A DNA stretch of 64,000 bases from Nakaseomyces glabratus (lineage: Eukaryota > Ascomycota > Saccharomycetes > Saccharomycetales > Saccharomycetaceae), in NCBI RefSeq assembly GCF_010111755.1, contig NC_088952.1, forward strand, positions 434,001-498,000. The letters are read 5' to 3'. The translations under genes were made by a program, and so were the position numbers. Below, piece by piece: positions 19,520 to 28,404 of the stretch. Under the pieces are notes generated by a model, which was not told the DNA's origin, did not search any database, and was given only the letters and a program-made list of their open reading frames with translations. The stretch's first letter is position 1. Each line of letters begins with the position of its first letter.

Positions 19520-20406
19520 TTTCTGTCAATTGCGAACAATAACAACTTTAAAATGGGCTAAAAGCTTAAGATGCTTTTGGCAATGCCACAATACTGTAGA
19601 AAACGGTTGTCTGGTTGTTGCAAAACGTTACCTTAGCACTGTCCTCTTTCCTTAATAACGTCCAGACTTCTAAATTTGATCCTTACCTGGGATCAATGTT
19701 AAGATATTAGCGTAAGTTTCTTTTAATTAGTGCAAATTTTTTTATTAAACAATTCAAAGTGTGGTGATTACGATGCCTAGTTTGGTATAAAAACAATATG
19801 CTTTCTATCCCTCATAGTTGCTCTTTGACCCTATACTTCGCAAATTCCTGATTCGGTACTTGATTTTTTAATCCGCAATTCTTCATTTGGAAAATGGTGA
19901 TAACCAAAGACACAGTAAAAAGACCACTAATTGCACATTGTACATATCTAATAGTATTACAGCAAATTTTACAGTATCTTTTTGCCTGAAATGTGAAATA
20001 ATATAAGTCATGAGTAATAGATGTCTACCTATATTTTCTGATATAGAAAAGCCGACACTGTTATACTTACACTAATCCGAAGTACTATCACGCAAAGCAC
20101 TACACGGAATGAAATAATCGTTCTTTAACAATAACTATCTGTTCGGAACTCATAACCAATAGCTCGTGTGATAAAATACTTAAAATATAAATAAACAAAA
20201 ACCAAAAACATTTTTATCATTTTGGAACTTTTTTAATCACATGATACTTATAATGATAAACTGTTTTGAATTCGTTGGGAAGTATATTCCATCAGTTTAT
20301 TTAATTGCTTTGCCTAATGACACTACGTACTTGATTTCCAAACTATAATTTAATCAATTGAAGAAATTAAAAATACACATAGCTGAAAGTAAGCTAATCT
20401 AATACC
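19520..20406. other. Spacer INP52 / DOM34 with centromere-like motifs
   Basis: This 887-bp AT-rich spacer contains the INP52 promoter and the DOM34 3' region. ATCACATG (20236-20243) matches the centromere element CDEI. TTGATTTCCAAA (20331-20342) matches the CDEIII core except that the essential CCG is CCA. About 82 bp of roughly 70% AT lie between. TTCGGAA at 20142-20148 is the reverse of the CDEIII core TTCCGAA. See the findings; a functional centromere is not claimed. Confidence 0.4.
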
Positions 20407-21597
20407 TTACGCAGTAATTAAAGTATCTGGTGGTGCATCATTTGCTAAATCATCTAAATCAGGAACTGGGTATTTCAAAAGACATGCAAATCCGCCAATA
20501 TGCTGTAGCTCAACACCCGAATCTCTAAAGTTGCTAAATACAATAACTTTGCCATTCTGAGCTTTAATTTGCTCGATTAAGTCCATGTTCTTCTCTCGTT
20601 CAGCAATGTCGTCAGATCGCAGTGTGTTGCTTGTGATCAATAATGTATCTATCGCCTCCATTTCAGCGGCTTTGTAAATTTCGGTTTTTCCATACCATGC
20701 CTTGTCATCTTCAGTCTCAATGTGTTCTAAGAAGTCATCAAAAATTAATGCTTCCTTTACAAATTTTGTATCTTCTAAGAGAGATGCATATTCAGGGTTC
20801 TTTAGCACTTCTGAGATACCCTGTAAATATCCAGTTGAACAATGGGCCACAACAAAAATAGCTTCATTTTTTAATATTAAGTCATTCTGGTCCTGGGATG
20901 CATATTTCATAATATTAGTTAGCAGAGTCTTGGCGTAGAACCCTGGGGAACAGATTATAACCATTCTGATTTGGTCAAAATCAAGTTGTTTGACTATGGC
21001 ATCGTATGTAGCTCGGTAGAATTTCTCCATTTTGGCTTCAAATTTCTCCACATCTTTAGCGTTCTTCTTTTTTGGCATGCTGAATTCTACTTTCTGTTTC
21101 AGTATGGTTGAAGATGCTGTTAGAAGACAGATATGTGATATACCCTCTTGTAGTACCACGGCAGCGGTATCAGCTTGACTTTCCGGTTCACAAGCCTCAG
21201 CAAGTAGCTGTTCAGCGTATTTATTGAAGTGGGATTTGTAAATAGTAATAGGATGGTTGTAGACGATACTAAAACTGATATATTTGCCAATGGGAACTTC
21301 GGAGTCAATGTTTTCCGTTCCTGATTCATCAGGACAAGATATACCCTTGTATCTTAAATACTCATCTTTAATGTCAAATTCTCTATTTAAAATCTTCAAT
21401 TTAATCCTAGCTAAGTCTGTGACAGTCTTCTTGTTGGTGTCCTCACTCTTGTTTGTGTATAGTTTTTTGAATATGACTACATCGCCTATATCGATGATTT
21501 GGTACATTGCGAATAAGTCCTCTTTGTCCTCTGGAACTATAGTCAGAACGGTACGTCCACGTTCTGACTTACCTTTGTCGATTGAAACAACTTTCAT
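20407..21597 (-). CDS. DOM34: Ribosome-rescue factor Dom34 (Pelota)
   Basis: The protein has 396 residues with the three eRF1-like domains of Pelota. The N-terminal Sm-like domain begins MKVVSIDKG and contains GDVVIFKK. The middle domain has VVLQEGISHICLLT. The C-terminal domain has AIDTLLITSNTLRSDD and FSNFRDSGVELQHIGGFACLLKYP. As expected, no GGQ motif is present. With Hbs1 it dissociates stalled ribosomes in no-go and non-stop decay. In S. cerevisiae DOM34 (YNL001W) ends next to CEN14, and relics similar to DOM34 lie between RER1 and CEN3, so the DOM34-RER1 adjacency seen here is probably ancestral. Confidence 0.97.
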   Translation of the reverse strand: MKVVSIDKGKSERGRTVLTIVPEDKEDLFAMYQIIDIGDVVIFKKLYTNKSEDTNKKTVTDLARIKLKILNREFDIKDEYLRYKGISCPDESGTENIDSEVPIGKYISFSIVYNHPITIYKSHFNKYAEQLLAEACEPESQADTAAVVLQEGISHICLLTASSTILKQKVEFSMPKKKNAKDVEKFEAKMEKFYRATYDAIVKQLDFDQIRMVIICSPGFYAKTLLTNIMKYASQDQNDLILKNEAIFVVAHCSTGYLQGISEVLKNPEYASLLEDTKFVKEALIFDDFLEHIETEDDKAWYGKTEIYKAAEMEAIDTLLITSNTLRSDDIAEREKNMDLIEQIKAQNGKVIVFSNFRDSGVELQHIGGFACLLKYPVPDLDDLANDAPPDTLITA

Positions 21598-22366
21598 TAT
21601 TTGAGCTAGTTATTCCACACTAAATTCTATAAACCTCTTTGACTAACTAAACTAAACGCTAATGGGACTGAAAGAAAACTATATAGGGCCCACTCCAGCA
21701 GCATCCAAATGTACATTTTATATATTCAACCTTGTTCAAGTTATATTACAAGGCAAGTGCATTTTATTATGCTCATACGTAAAACATTCGGGGGGTGTCC
21801 AAGAAATGGGTGCTTTAAAGCCAAATGAACCATCTCATCTCGCACCCCCATCCGAATAACAAAAAGTTCTTATCACGATACTCAAAATTCGAACACAAGA
21901 TGAAGTAGTTTATGCTGCGGTAGTTGGGTTGATCAGTAAATGTTATTGTTCCAAAGTATACTAGTTATTGTATCGATGGATTTTTGATTACGAAAACTGC
22001 GAGTGTTCGCATATTGAATAGTGGTAGCCTTCATGACTGTGACAGTTTAGATCACTCCATTGTAGATTTTACAGCGCCATCTCCACAACTACAATTGTAT
22101 ATGTATCATCTGTGTGCTGGAGGTTATCTCTCTAAGATTGTGTTATATTAATACATTTTTATTAGCTTTAATTAACTTTTTATATGGGAAGGGCGGATAA
22201 ATACACGAATGCCTTTTTGAAATGCAAAAAGAAGATAAAAAAAGTCTACTTGCAGATAATTATTGTCTTAATTGTAGGGCGGGGAAATGCATGCATCCTT
22301 TGTGACGTTTAGTATAGTTCCCCAGAACCCGTGATTGGTATACTTGTCAGATCATTCGAATTTATC
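21598..22366. promoter_or_regulatory. DOM34 promoter and RER1 3' spacer
   Basis: The 769-bp spacer has an imperfect GC-rich inverted repeat: ATTCGGGGGGTG at 21786-21797 and CACCCCCATCCGAAT at 21843-21857. These lie 190-260 bp upstream of DOM34. A 65-codon frame at 21662-21859 resembles no protein. No centromere-like elements were found here. Confidence 0.5.
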
Positions 22367-22921
22367 TTAAATTTGGGGCTTATATCTCTTCTTACCAATG
22401 TCGATTGGGATGTAGCGGTATTTGATCATATGCTGGATTTGTCTTCTCATAGTTAGGAAAAACAAAGTGATGAAATAGAACAGCAAGATAGGCCAGAACA
22501 CTGGGATATCTAATATTCTGAACAAAGACAGAAACATGGACAACACAGTAGCCCTGATACAATTGTGCCAGAATCTGAATTCAGGTAACCTTCTGATAAA
22601 AGGACGGAACTCATCGGATTTCTCTCCGGCTTCCAACTCATTGTTCTCTTCATCTTGTTGTAAAGACACGTCGAACTTAGGTGTCAGAAATGCTAGGAAT
22701 TGATTCAGCAGAAAGATAAAAAGCGCGTAGCAAACAACGTACCAACCTTGACCAAACACAACACGTAGTATAAACAGTACCAGCAAACCTAACTCAGCAG
22801 CCCACCTCTCCTTGACATATGGTGTGCACTTGTCCAGGTAGAATTGGTACAAATTCTTATACTTGTGCACAAATGCAATGACTGAGTTCGAAGATACCTG
22901 TTCACCAAGGTCACTTTCCAT
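22367..22921 (-). CDS. RER1: ER-retrieval receptor Rer1
   Basis: The protein has 184 residues with four membrane segments in a W-shaped arrangement. Family blocks are LYQFYLDKCTPYVKERW, LNQFLAFLTPKFDVSLQQD, EFRPFIRRLPEFRFWHNCIRA and the tail KRYIP..GKKRYKP, here YRYIPIDIGKKRYKP. Rer1 sits in the cis-Golgi and returns escaped ER membrane proteins in COPI vesicles; the lysine-rich tail suits COPI binding. Length and start match yeast (188 residues). Confidence 0.98.
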   Translation of the reverse strand: MESDLGEQVSSNSVIAFVHKYKNLYQFYLDKCTPYVKERWAAELGLLVLFILRVVFGQGWYVVCYALFIFLLNQFLAFLTPKFDVSLQQDEENNELEAGEKSDEFRPFIRRLPEFRFWHNCIRATVLSMFLSLFRILDIPVFWPILLFYFITLFFLTMRRQIQHMIKYRYIPIDIGKKRYKPQI

Positions 22922-23563
22922 TTTTGCTTTCCGTCGGTATTAAGCCAAATTGCTAGCCCTTCAGTATCTAATTGACGTTTAATTCTTCATACAAATCCCA
23001 GACTTCAACTTATACTCGGGAACATGTAGGCTTCTAACTCCATCATCCAGTGGAGGAACGCCAAGTTTGCCAAGACAAGCGAGACTTGCGACGTGGTTTC
23101 CAGCAGGCAGCCCTAAACTAGTACGTGCATTGTGATTTCATTGCTCTGCGATAATAATGGCATCAGGGCAGATTGGCAGGTATACAGATGCTCATCGCGA
23201 GGGAGACTGAAAGGGTTTCTTAATATTTGATTGTTGCAATGTTTTAAGATGCTAAATGTTTTGGTTTGTGTCTCTTAGCAATAGGACTCCCTTGGGCCGT
23301 GATTGATATGAGGGCTGATATGCTGTACACTGGAACCGTACAGTCATGCGGAAAGATCCTCGAAGTATGTTTCCAAGTTTTGCCTAAATCGCCTATTGCT
23401 TATGAACCGTTTTGCAAAGTTCTCTTTTACTAACTTGTCAAGTACCATGATCTGAAGCTGTGGAATTGAGGGTCTCATAGCTAATCCACCGGGATCTAAT
23501 GACCCAAACGATGACCCATGTAACACACTGCTTTCATTTGGTCTGCACTAGCATTATCCTTAG
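22922..23563. promoter_or_regulatory. RER1 promoter and unresolved 5' part of the PQ-loop gene
   Basis: The region must contain the RER1 promoter and, on the plus strand, the first exon and intron of the YCL002C-like gene. GTATGT (23365-23370) and TACTAAC (23428-23434) are good intron signals. An open frame 23248-23364 leads into the GTATGT, but none of its possible starts gives the expected first membrane helix. A 44-codon ATG frame on the minus strand (23344-23478) overlaps these signals. Confidence 0.45.
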
Positions 23564-24313
23564 ATCTATGCCATAGTTCAACAGAAAAGATATAATGCGG
23601 TCCACAAATCAGTGTATGGATTGTCCTATGATTTGTATCTGATGCAGTTTGCGACGTATTTCATATCATTGTACTGTACTGTAATATACAAGTATTCCGA
23701 ACTTGCCGCTAGGCAGTTCTCTGATAGATTTCCATTATATTATTCGCTTAATGCCGAACCCATCCCAATATCGATGCCTATATTATTAATAGACCTCGTA
23801 ATGCTGGCGGTATCTAGTATAGTAATTTTTCAACTATGGAAATACCGAGCTACTAGAAATGTGAAGCAAGGAACTTCCCTTTTACTCATATGCATTTTCT
23901 TAATGATTTTGATATTCTCCTATTTTACCTATATCTGTGCGGAATATAACTTGCCGGAACGAAATAGTGGTAGATTCGGTGTGTACTACATTGAGCATGT
24001 CAACTATTTATGGGTGATTGGCCAGTTCTTGTCGGCTGTCAAATACTTACCCCAGATATCTTTAAATTGGATGGGTATATCAACCAAGGGCTTATCCCCA
24101 AAATATCTTAAGATCTCAATAATAGCAACTTCGATATTACAAGCTTCTAACCTTTGCTCATTCATTGATAATTTGGAATTTTATCAGTGGCCATTTAATC
24201 TAACTCCAAGGGTGGTCTCATTTCTTCAACTTATTTGGTTAGGTATCATTTACTATCAACATTATTATGCATATGCAATGAATAAGCCATACCTTAAACG
24301 CATCTATGAATGA
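23564..24313 (+). CDS. PQ-loop membrane protein, YCL002C-like (3' exon; 5' exon unresolved)
   Basis: The open exon has no in-frame ATG at its start: the frame is open from 23564 but only GTG (23612) could begin it. The block KSVYGLSYDLY is typical of the first PQ-loop of cystinosin-like transporters, and INYLW..GQFLSAVKYLPQISLNW-like sequence (HVNYLWVIGQFLSAVKYLPQ) forms the second. About six membrane segments remain. The missing helix 1 implies an upstream exon. Possible 3' splice sites are TTAG (ends 23563), ATAG (23576) and ACAG (23584). The neighbours RER1 and PGS1 match YCL002C. Function is unknown; PQ-loop relatives export amino acids from lysosomes or vacuoles. Confidence 0.8.
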   Translation: MYAIVQQKRYNAVHKSVYGLSYDLYLMQFATYFISLYCTVIYKYSELAARQFSDRFPLYYSLNAEPIPISMPILLIDLVMLAVSSIVIFQLWKYRATRNVKQGTSLLLICIFLMILIFSYFTYICAEYNLPERNSGRFGVYYIEHVNYLWVIGQFLSAVKYLPQISLNWMGISTKGLSPKYLKISIIATSILQASNLCSFIDNLEFYQWPFNLTPRVVSFLQLIWLGIIYYQHYYAYAMNKPYLKRIYE

Positions 24314-24485
24314 GCGAAACATTTGCATTGCTAAGAATATGATACACCGATGTCTGGTACATTAGTATTGCATATATTTTAGGTTTTACTTATAGATTTT
24401 AAAAATTACCATAGATATATATTATATTGATGCATAATTTGGTCTGAGTAACTACACTGACTATTTACAGAAAGTGCCAGAGCAA

Positions 24486-26006
24486 TCATAATCTCTTACC
24501 TAGCATGGCGGTAGCTACCTTAACTTTAGTGTTAACTTGCCTATGCGCTTCATTATTGAAGTCCTCCAAGTTTACAGGTTTTGTATATTTAAGAATATTG
24601 TCTAGTTCATGTTGCATATTTTCTCTCAATTGTTCATCTTTGGTAACAATTATAGCATTCGATTCTAAATCCAATGAATATGCCCGACGAGTATAATTGG
24701 ATGAGCCGATGATAGTCCCAACGGGATATCCTTTATCTGAATCGTCTGTACTATCTGTAATCCAAATTCCTTTAGCATGGTAAGACCAGCCATTGGGTTT
24801 ATTAACAACTCCTCTTTGCCATTCTCTTAAGGTTATAGTATCAGACTTACCACTCTTTCTTACGTCTTTCAGAAACTTTTTCGATAAATATAAATAAGCA
24901 TCGGGTATACTCCCAGACATTCCTTTGGATTCAAAAAATCCATTTGCATATGGTGAGGCAGTGATTACAGTACCCGCTTTAGCGCGGCAACTGAATAATG
25001 CTTTCTTTATATCTGGAAGCATGTTAAAATAGCCTGCTGTAAAGAACCATTCGTTTAATGGAGAGCACATACTATTTATCAATTTCAAAACTGCAGGTCT
25101 TTCTGTTGACTCATCGTAACCTCTATTGAAAAGAGGAGTAAATTGAGATACTGGGTATACAGTTGTCGGATATTTTCCTAAGTCATCAATTGGAATATTG
25201 GGTTTTCTCGGTCTGTTTAGGAATTCAGATATTACCAGTGAGGATTTCTTTAGAAACTGCCTCCTTCCATGAATAGGCTCATTAGCTAAATTGTCAGATG
25301 GCCAGAACATCTTATATTTCTGATTGTTGTTTGAATATTCTACTTTGTAACTCAAAGCGCTAATTGTCTTGTGTAATGAATAATAGTAATCTGTGAATTC
25401 TTTTCTTTTGAATAGATAATACCTATCTTGTCTGTTGGTAAAATAATCGTTTGAAAGATTGGCACCAGAGAGTAAAACTTCATCGTCGAAACCATATATC
25501 TTCATGTGTTGCAAGCCAATACCTTCATTATACCTCTTCGGTATCAGTAATCTTTTCCAGCCGACATATGCAGGCGTTCTATATAGTCTTGTGTCAACTC
25601 TATTACCATAGTCTCTAACCAAAGTAGCTAGTAAGCTTGCTGAACATTTTGCGGGTGTTTCCCTAGTCCCTCGCAACCCGTCAATTAAGAAGGAGACCTT
25701 CAGGTCTTTGTTGTTCTTCATCGCATCACTAACACATTTTATTAGTTCATCTTCAGAACTTCCCAGATATAAAGAGGCAATAAATACTCTCTTCTTGGCA
25801 GTAGTTATCTTCTTCTTCAAAGTATCATAAAATTCTGAAGGTGACTCAATAACTTCAATCTCTCCTCGTTTGAACAGAAACTTGGTCTTCAAGTAAGATA
25901 AAGAGCTTTGAACAGACTCATAGTAGTTGGAAGGTTGCGTCATGAATTTTCTAAGTTGGTGGGAATAAACTCGGCAGTGATTCGGTGCTATACTTGTAGG
26001 CAGCAT
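24486..26006 (-). CDS. PGS1: Phosphatidylglycerophosphate synthase (Pgs1)
   Basis: The protein has 506 residues. Two phospholipase-D-like HKD motifs are visible: HMKIYGFDDEVLLSGANLS in the first half and YHAKGIWITD..GSSNYTRR near the C-terminus. The pair and the ASLYLGSSEDELI stretch identify Pgs1. It makes PGP from CDP-diacylglycerol and glycerol 3-phosphate, the first step towards cardiolipin in mitochondria. The basic, Ser-rich N-terminus suits import. The frame extends five codons to a TTG; the ATG at 26004-26006 was chosen. Synteny matches YCL004W. Confidence 0.96.
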   Translation of the reverse strand: MLPTSIAPNHCRVYSHQLRKFMTQPSNYYESVQSSLSYLKTKFLFKRGEIEVIESPSEFYDTLKKKITTAKKRVFIASLYLGSSEDELIKCVSDAMKNNKDLKVSFLIDGLRGTRETPAKCSASLLATLVRDYGNRVDTRLYRTPAYVGWKRLLIPKRYNEGIGLQHMKIYGFDDEVLLSGANLSNDYFTNRQDRYYLFKRKEFTDYYYSLHKTISALSYKVEYSNNNQKYKMFWPSDNLANEPIHGRRQFLKKSSLVISEFLNRPRKPNIPIDDLGKYPTTVYPVSQFTPLFNRGYDESTERPAVLKLINSMCSPLNEWFFTAGYFNMLPDIKKALFSCRAKAGTVITASPYANGFFESKGMSGSIPDAYLYLSKKFLKDVRKSGKSDTITLREWQRGVVNKPNGWSYHAKGIWITDSTDDSDKGYPVGTIIGSSNYTRRAYSLDLESNAIIVTKDEQLRENMQHELDNILKYTKPVNLEDFNNEAHRQVNTKVKVATAMLGKRL

Positions 26007-26419
26007 AACATTCAAACTCAACTATGAAGCGTACTAATCCTGAGTCTCACTATGTAATAAATTTGTTGAAGTACGTTGTTACCTGAGTAATGCCTCTTAG
26101 TTATAGTAACCCAGTAGTATCATTGACTTTACTAACCGTCAAGGGACTTTTAGTTTTTACATCAATTTTTAGAAAGTTTATTGCATTAACGTTTTGGTTG
26201 TGGAAGAGGGCAGCTAAATATAGTAAATAAACATCAACTGGATAAACATCAGTATATGTGACCAGGTTGTTTCGAATAGGATTCGTTTTTAAAATAGCCT
26301 GCTATTTTTTATATTTTATGATAATAAGCTATAAACTATGTATCTGTCGTTATGCATTGCGTTTACTTTCAGAAGAGAGATGCATTCAGAGGGAAGCATT
26401 TCCCTGACAAAATAGACTT
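26007..26419. other. Spacer PGS1 / LDB16 with plus-strand splice signals
   Basis: This 413-bp spacer contains the PGS1 promoter and LDB16 3' end. On the plus strand it also carries GTACGT (26071), an exact TACTAAC (26130-26136) and a T-rich TTTTTAG (to 26172). These define a possible small spliced frame described separately. Confidence 0.5.
26024..26231 (+). CDS. Possible spliced microprotein, 34 residues (candidate)
   Basis: An ATG at 26024 opens 47 nt of coding sequence up to GTACGT. An intron 26071-26172 with an exact TACTAAC branch site, 37 nt from the AG, would join it to 59 nt ending TAA at 26229-26231. The product would start MKRTNPESHYVINLL and carry a hydrophobic segment FIALTFWLW flanked by lysines. 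Without splicing the frame stops after 20 codons. I recognise no homologue. It overlaps the presumed PGS1 promoter, so the splice signals may be chance. Confidence 0.25.
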
Positions 26420-27325
26420 TCACATTCTGTGTATCTGTATAACATCTTCTTTCTGTTTCTGTTTTCTGTTAGTGACTGTAGTTAATCTGTCTGTGTCATC
26501 TAACAGAGAAGGTATAGAATCGAACTCATCCCAAACATTATCTGTAGAGTCACGTATGGACTGCGAGGTTGATTCATGTGCAACAGTATCTTGTGAAGTA
26601 TCGGATTTATGTACAACCCGATCAGGTAAACCTATTTCAGAAGCGGATTTGAACCGTTTCCCAGCTTTCGGTGATGCCAGTGTGCTACTGTTACCGAATG
26701 TCATAGATGCAGGTCTGCTTCCCGTGTCACCAGGGTAGAAATCTCTCAGAAAGATAGCTTTATCGTATGGGGAGAATTTCGGTGTTGGTGGCGGTGTTGG
26801 AAACGAGTCCTGATGCGTTGCTCTCATACCTACCTTTATTTTCTGAATTGCAATGTTCAAGTAATAACGGATAGTTCTGATTATCACGGAAGGTATCCTC
26901 CAGAACTTTAGGGGAATCTCAATGTAAACACTCGGTATCTTGAAGAAATGATGTGTCATTGCTAGCATCAGACCATATACCACCCCAATGGTGGCACCAA
27001 GGATCAATACAGATACAATATACTGCAATAACGTCACAATCACAAACTTGTTCAGCCAGGTATCCATATTCCGAAGCAATTCAAACCAAGTAGTACCTAG
27101 CGTAACTCTCAAGAATATATTCAGAGGCAGTGTAACCAGCTGAAGCCAGTTCCACACGGCAATTCGAACAGGTGTAACAACAAACATCGACGTGAACCAT
27201 ACAATGGGACCGCACAGCGCCCAAACAGCACAGTACACTAGCTTCAGTGACCAAGCCAGCCACATCAGCACCGGCGAAACCACCAAATAAACAGCGCGCT
27301 TCACATACCACAGCGCACCAAACAT
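26420..27325 (-). CDS. LDB16: Lipid-droplet assembly factor Ldb16
   Basis: The protein has 301 residues. Long hydrophobic segments fill the first half (about 1-60 and 85-125, including YIVSVLILGATIGVVYGLM). A polar Ser/Thr/Asp-rich tail follows, with PTPPPTPKFSPYDKAIFLRDF in its start. Ldb16 works with the seipin Sei1 at ER-lipid droplet contacts. The sequence is not strongly motif-bearing, so the name rests on topology, length (256 in S. cerevisiae) and the position next to PGS1, as YCL005W. A TGACTCA Gcn4-type site lies just upstream (about 27335-27341). Confidence 0.85.
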   Translation of the reverse strand: MFGALWYVKRAVYLVVSPVLMWLAWSLKLVYCAVWALCGPIVWFTSMFVVTPVRIAVWNWLQLVTLPLNIFLRVTLGTTWFELLRNMDTWLNKFVIVTLLQYIVSVLILGATIGVVYGLMLAMTHHFFKIPSVYIEIPLKFWRIPSVIIRTIRYYLNIAIQKIKVGMRATHQDSFPTPPPTPKFSPYDKAIFLRDFYPGDTGSRPASMTFGNSSTLASPKAGKRFKSASEIGLPDRVVHKSDTSQDTVAHESTSQSIRDSTDNVWDEFDSIPSLLDDTDRLTTVTNRKQKQKEDVIQIHRM

Positions 27326-27632
27326 AACCTCTTCAGTGACTCAGTTATGAACTACAGAACCTCAGAAGAACTTGCCTTATAATGCCTACAGCGACAACCC
27401 AATACCAACGGTAATATAGCTCTTCCTTAAAACCCTAAGCGATGCCCAGATGTTCACCAGGGACGAGTCTCTTTCGCTGCCAAAATTTTTTCATTTTTTT
27501 TTTGGCAAAAGTATATAAACAAAGGAAGTTGCAAGAACAAGTTCCAGGATACATGTAGACCACCACTTGTACTGAGTTACACCAATCTATTTTGGGAAGT
27601 CGCGCTGTCTAATTCTTCAGTGGGTAATGCTT

Positions 27633-28095
27633 TGTGGCTGTATTGCGACCTGTTCAGGTGGGGAAGGGGATACACTGACATCATTTGTAAAGGATTACAA
27701 ATTGGGTGGCCCAGTGCTTTGCTTTCCCCAGCTGCCCTGAGGGTGCAGTTACTAATGTCATTTTGATTGCCGAAGAGGTACAGGCAGCGCTGGCTGTGAT
27801 CCCTGAAACGTATATACCAGTTTTATGTCTCCTGTTTCTGCCCCATCTTCCCAGCTTGGTGTTTTGAAGCCCAAGCGAATGGATTACTGGGTTCTGGTGA
27901 TGGAGAAGAGAAAGCCAGGGAATGTGGACGTTGGCGCCTTTTGATACATCTAGCTGGCGTCTGTTCCCTGGACCGTGTTTGTATTGCGCTGCCAGCCGTG
28001 CGCCTTCGCCATTTTGGTGAGGTGCCGGTTGAACCATGGGTAGTTGTTGGGCATTCCCAAACCAACACCGCTCAGCAGCGCTGAACTACATTTCA
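27633..28095 (+). ncRNA. Structured non-coding RNA, possibly SRP RNA
   Basis: A GC-richer island in an AT-rich spacer folds into many perfect or nearly perfect helices: 27659-27665 with 27724-27730; CACTG 27673-27677 with 27712-27716; ATTTGTAA 27683-27690 with 27695-27702; GGCAGCGC 27783-27790 with 27986-27993 (long range); 27854-27859 with 27871-27876; CCAGGGAA 27915-27922 with 27964-27971, enclosing a 9-bp helix 27927-27935 with 27953-27961 that uses G-U pairs; and 28047-28051 with 28056-28060. The 5' part, GGCTGTATTGC then AGGTGGGGAAGGGGATAC, resembles my recollection of the S. cerevisiae SCR1 start. No T5 terminator follows on either strand, which argues against a Pol III gene. Strand and ends are estimates. 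An H/ACA snoRNA is an alternative. Confidence 0.6.
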
Positions 28096-28404
28096 GTTTC
28101 ATTTACTATGTAACGTCTATATATTACACTGTAGATCCTATCTCCACACACACCGTAGCTACGTGGCCTACATAGTTTGTATTGCATTGTTCTTTTCCCT
28201 CTGTCAACAGTCTGTAAATGGACTAAAGTGGTCTTCTCTTGGACACTTTTGCTCTGGCAAGAAAGCGAACGAGATCACACATGAGGGTCAGATTCTTAAA
28301 AGAGGCTCTGGGATAAACATTGCACTGTACAAGAGAAGAGTCACAGTAATCAATTTTGGAGTGAATTATTAGGCAAAGAGAGACCAGCATATAGACACTT
28401 AAAG

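Noticed and set aside
21598..22366. Centromere between DOM34 and RER1
   Set aside because: No RTCACRTG, AT-rich 80-bp element or TTCCGAA core was found, and the ancestral site should be on the other side of DOM34.
27681..28068. Minus-strand reading frames of 118 and 81 codons
   Set aside because: They lie over the structured RNA, are basic and low-information in composition, and resemble no protein.
28163..28372. 69-codon frame upstream of SGF29
   Set aside because: It starts with GTG, not ATG, and shows no recognisable family.
27326..28404. VMA9, which lies beside LDB16 in S. cerevisiae
   Set aside because: No frame on either strand gives the expected hydrophobic V-ATPase subunit e sequence, and no matching intron signals were found.
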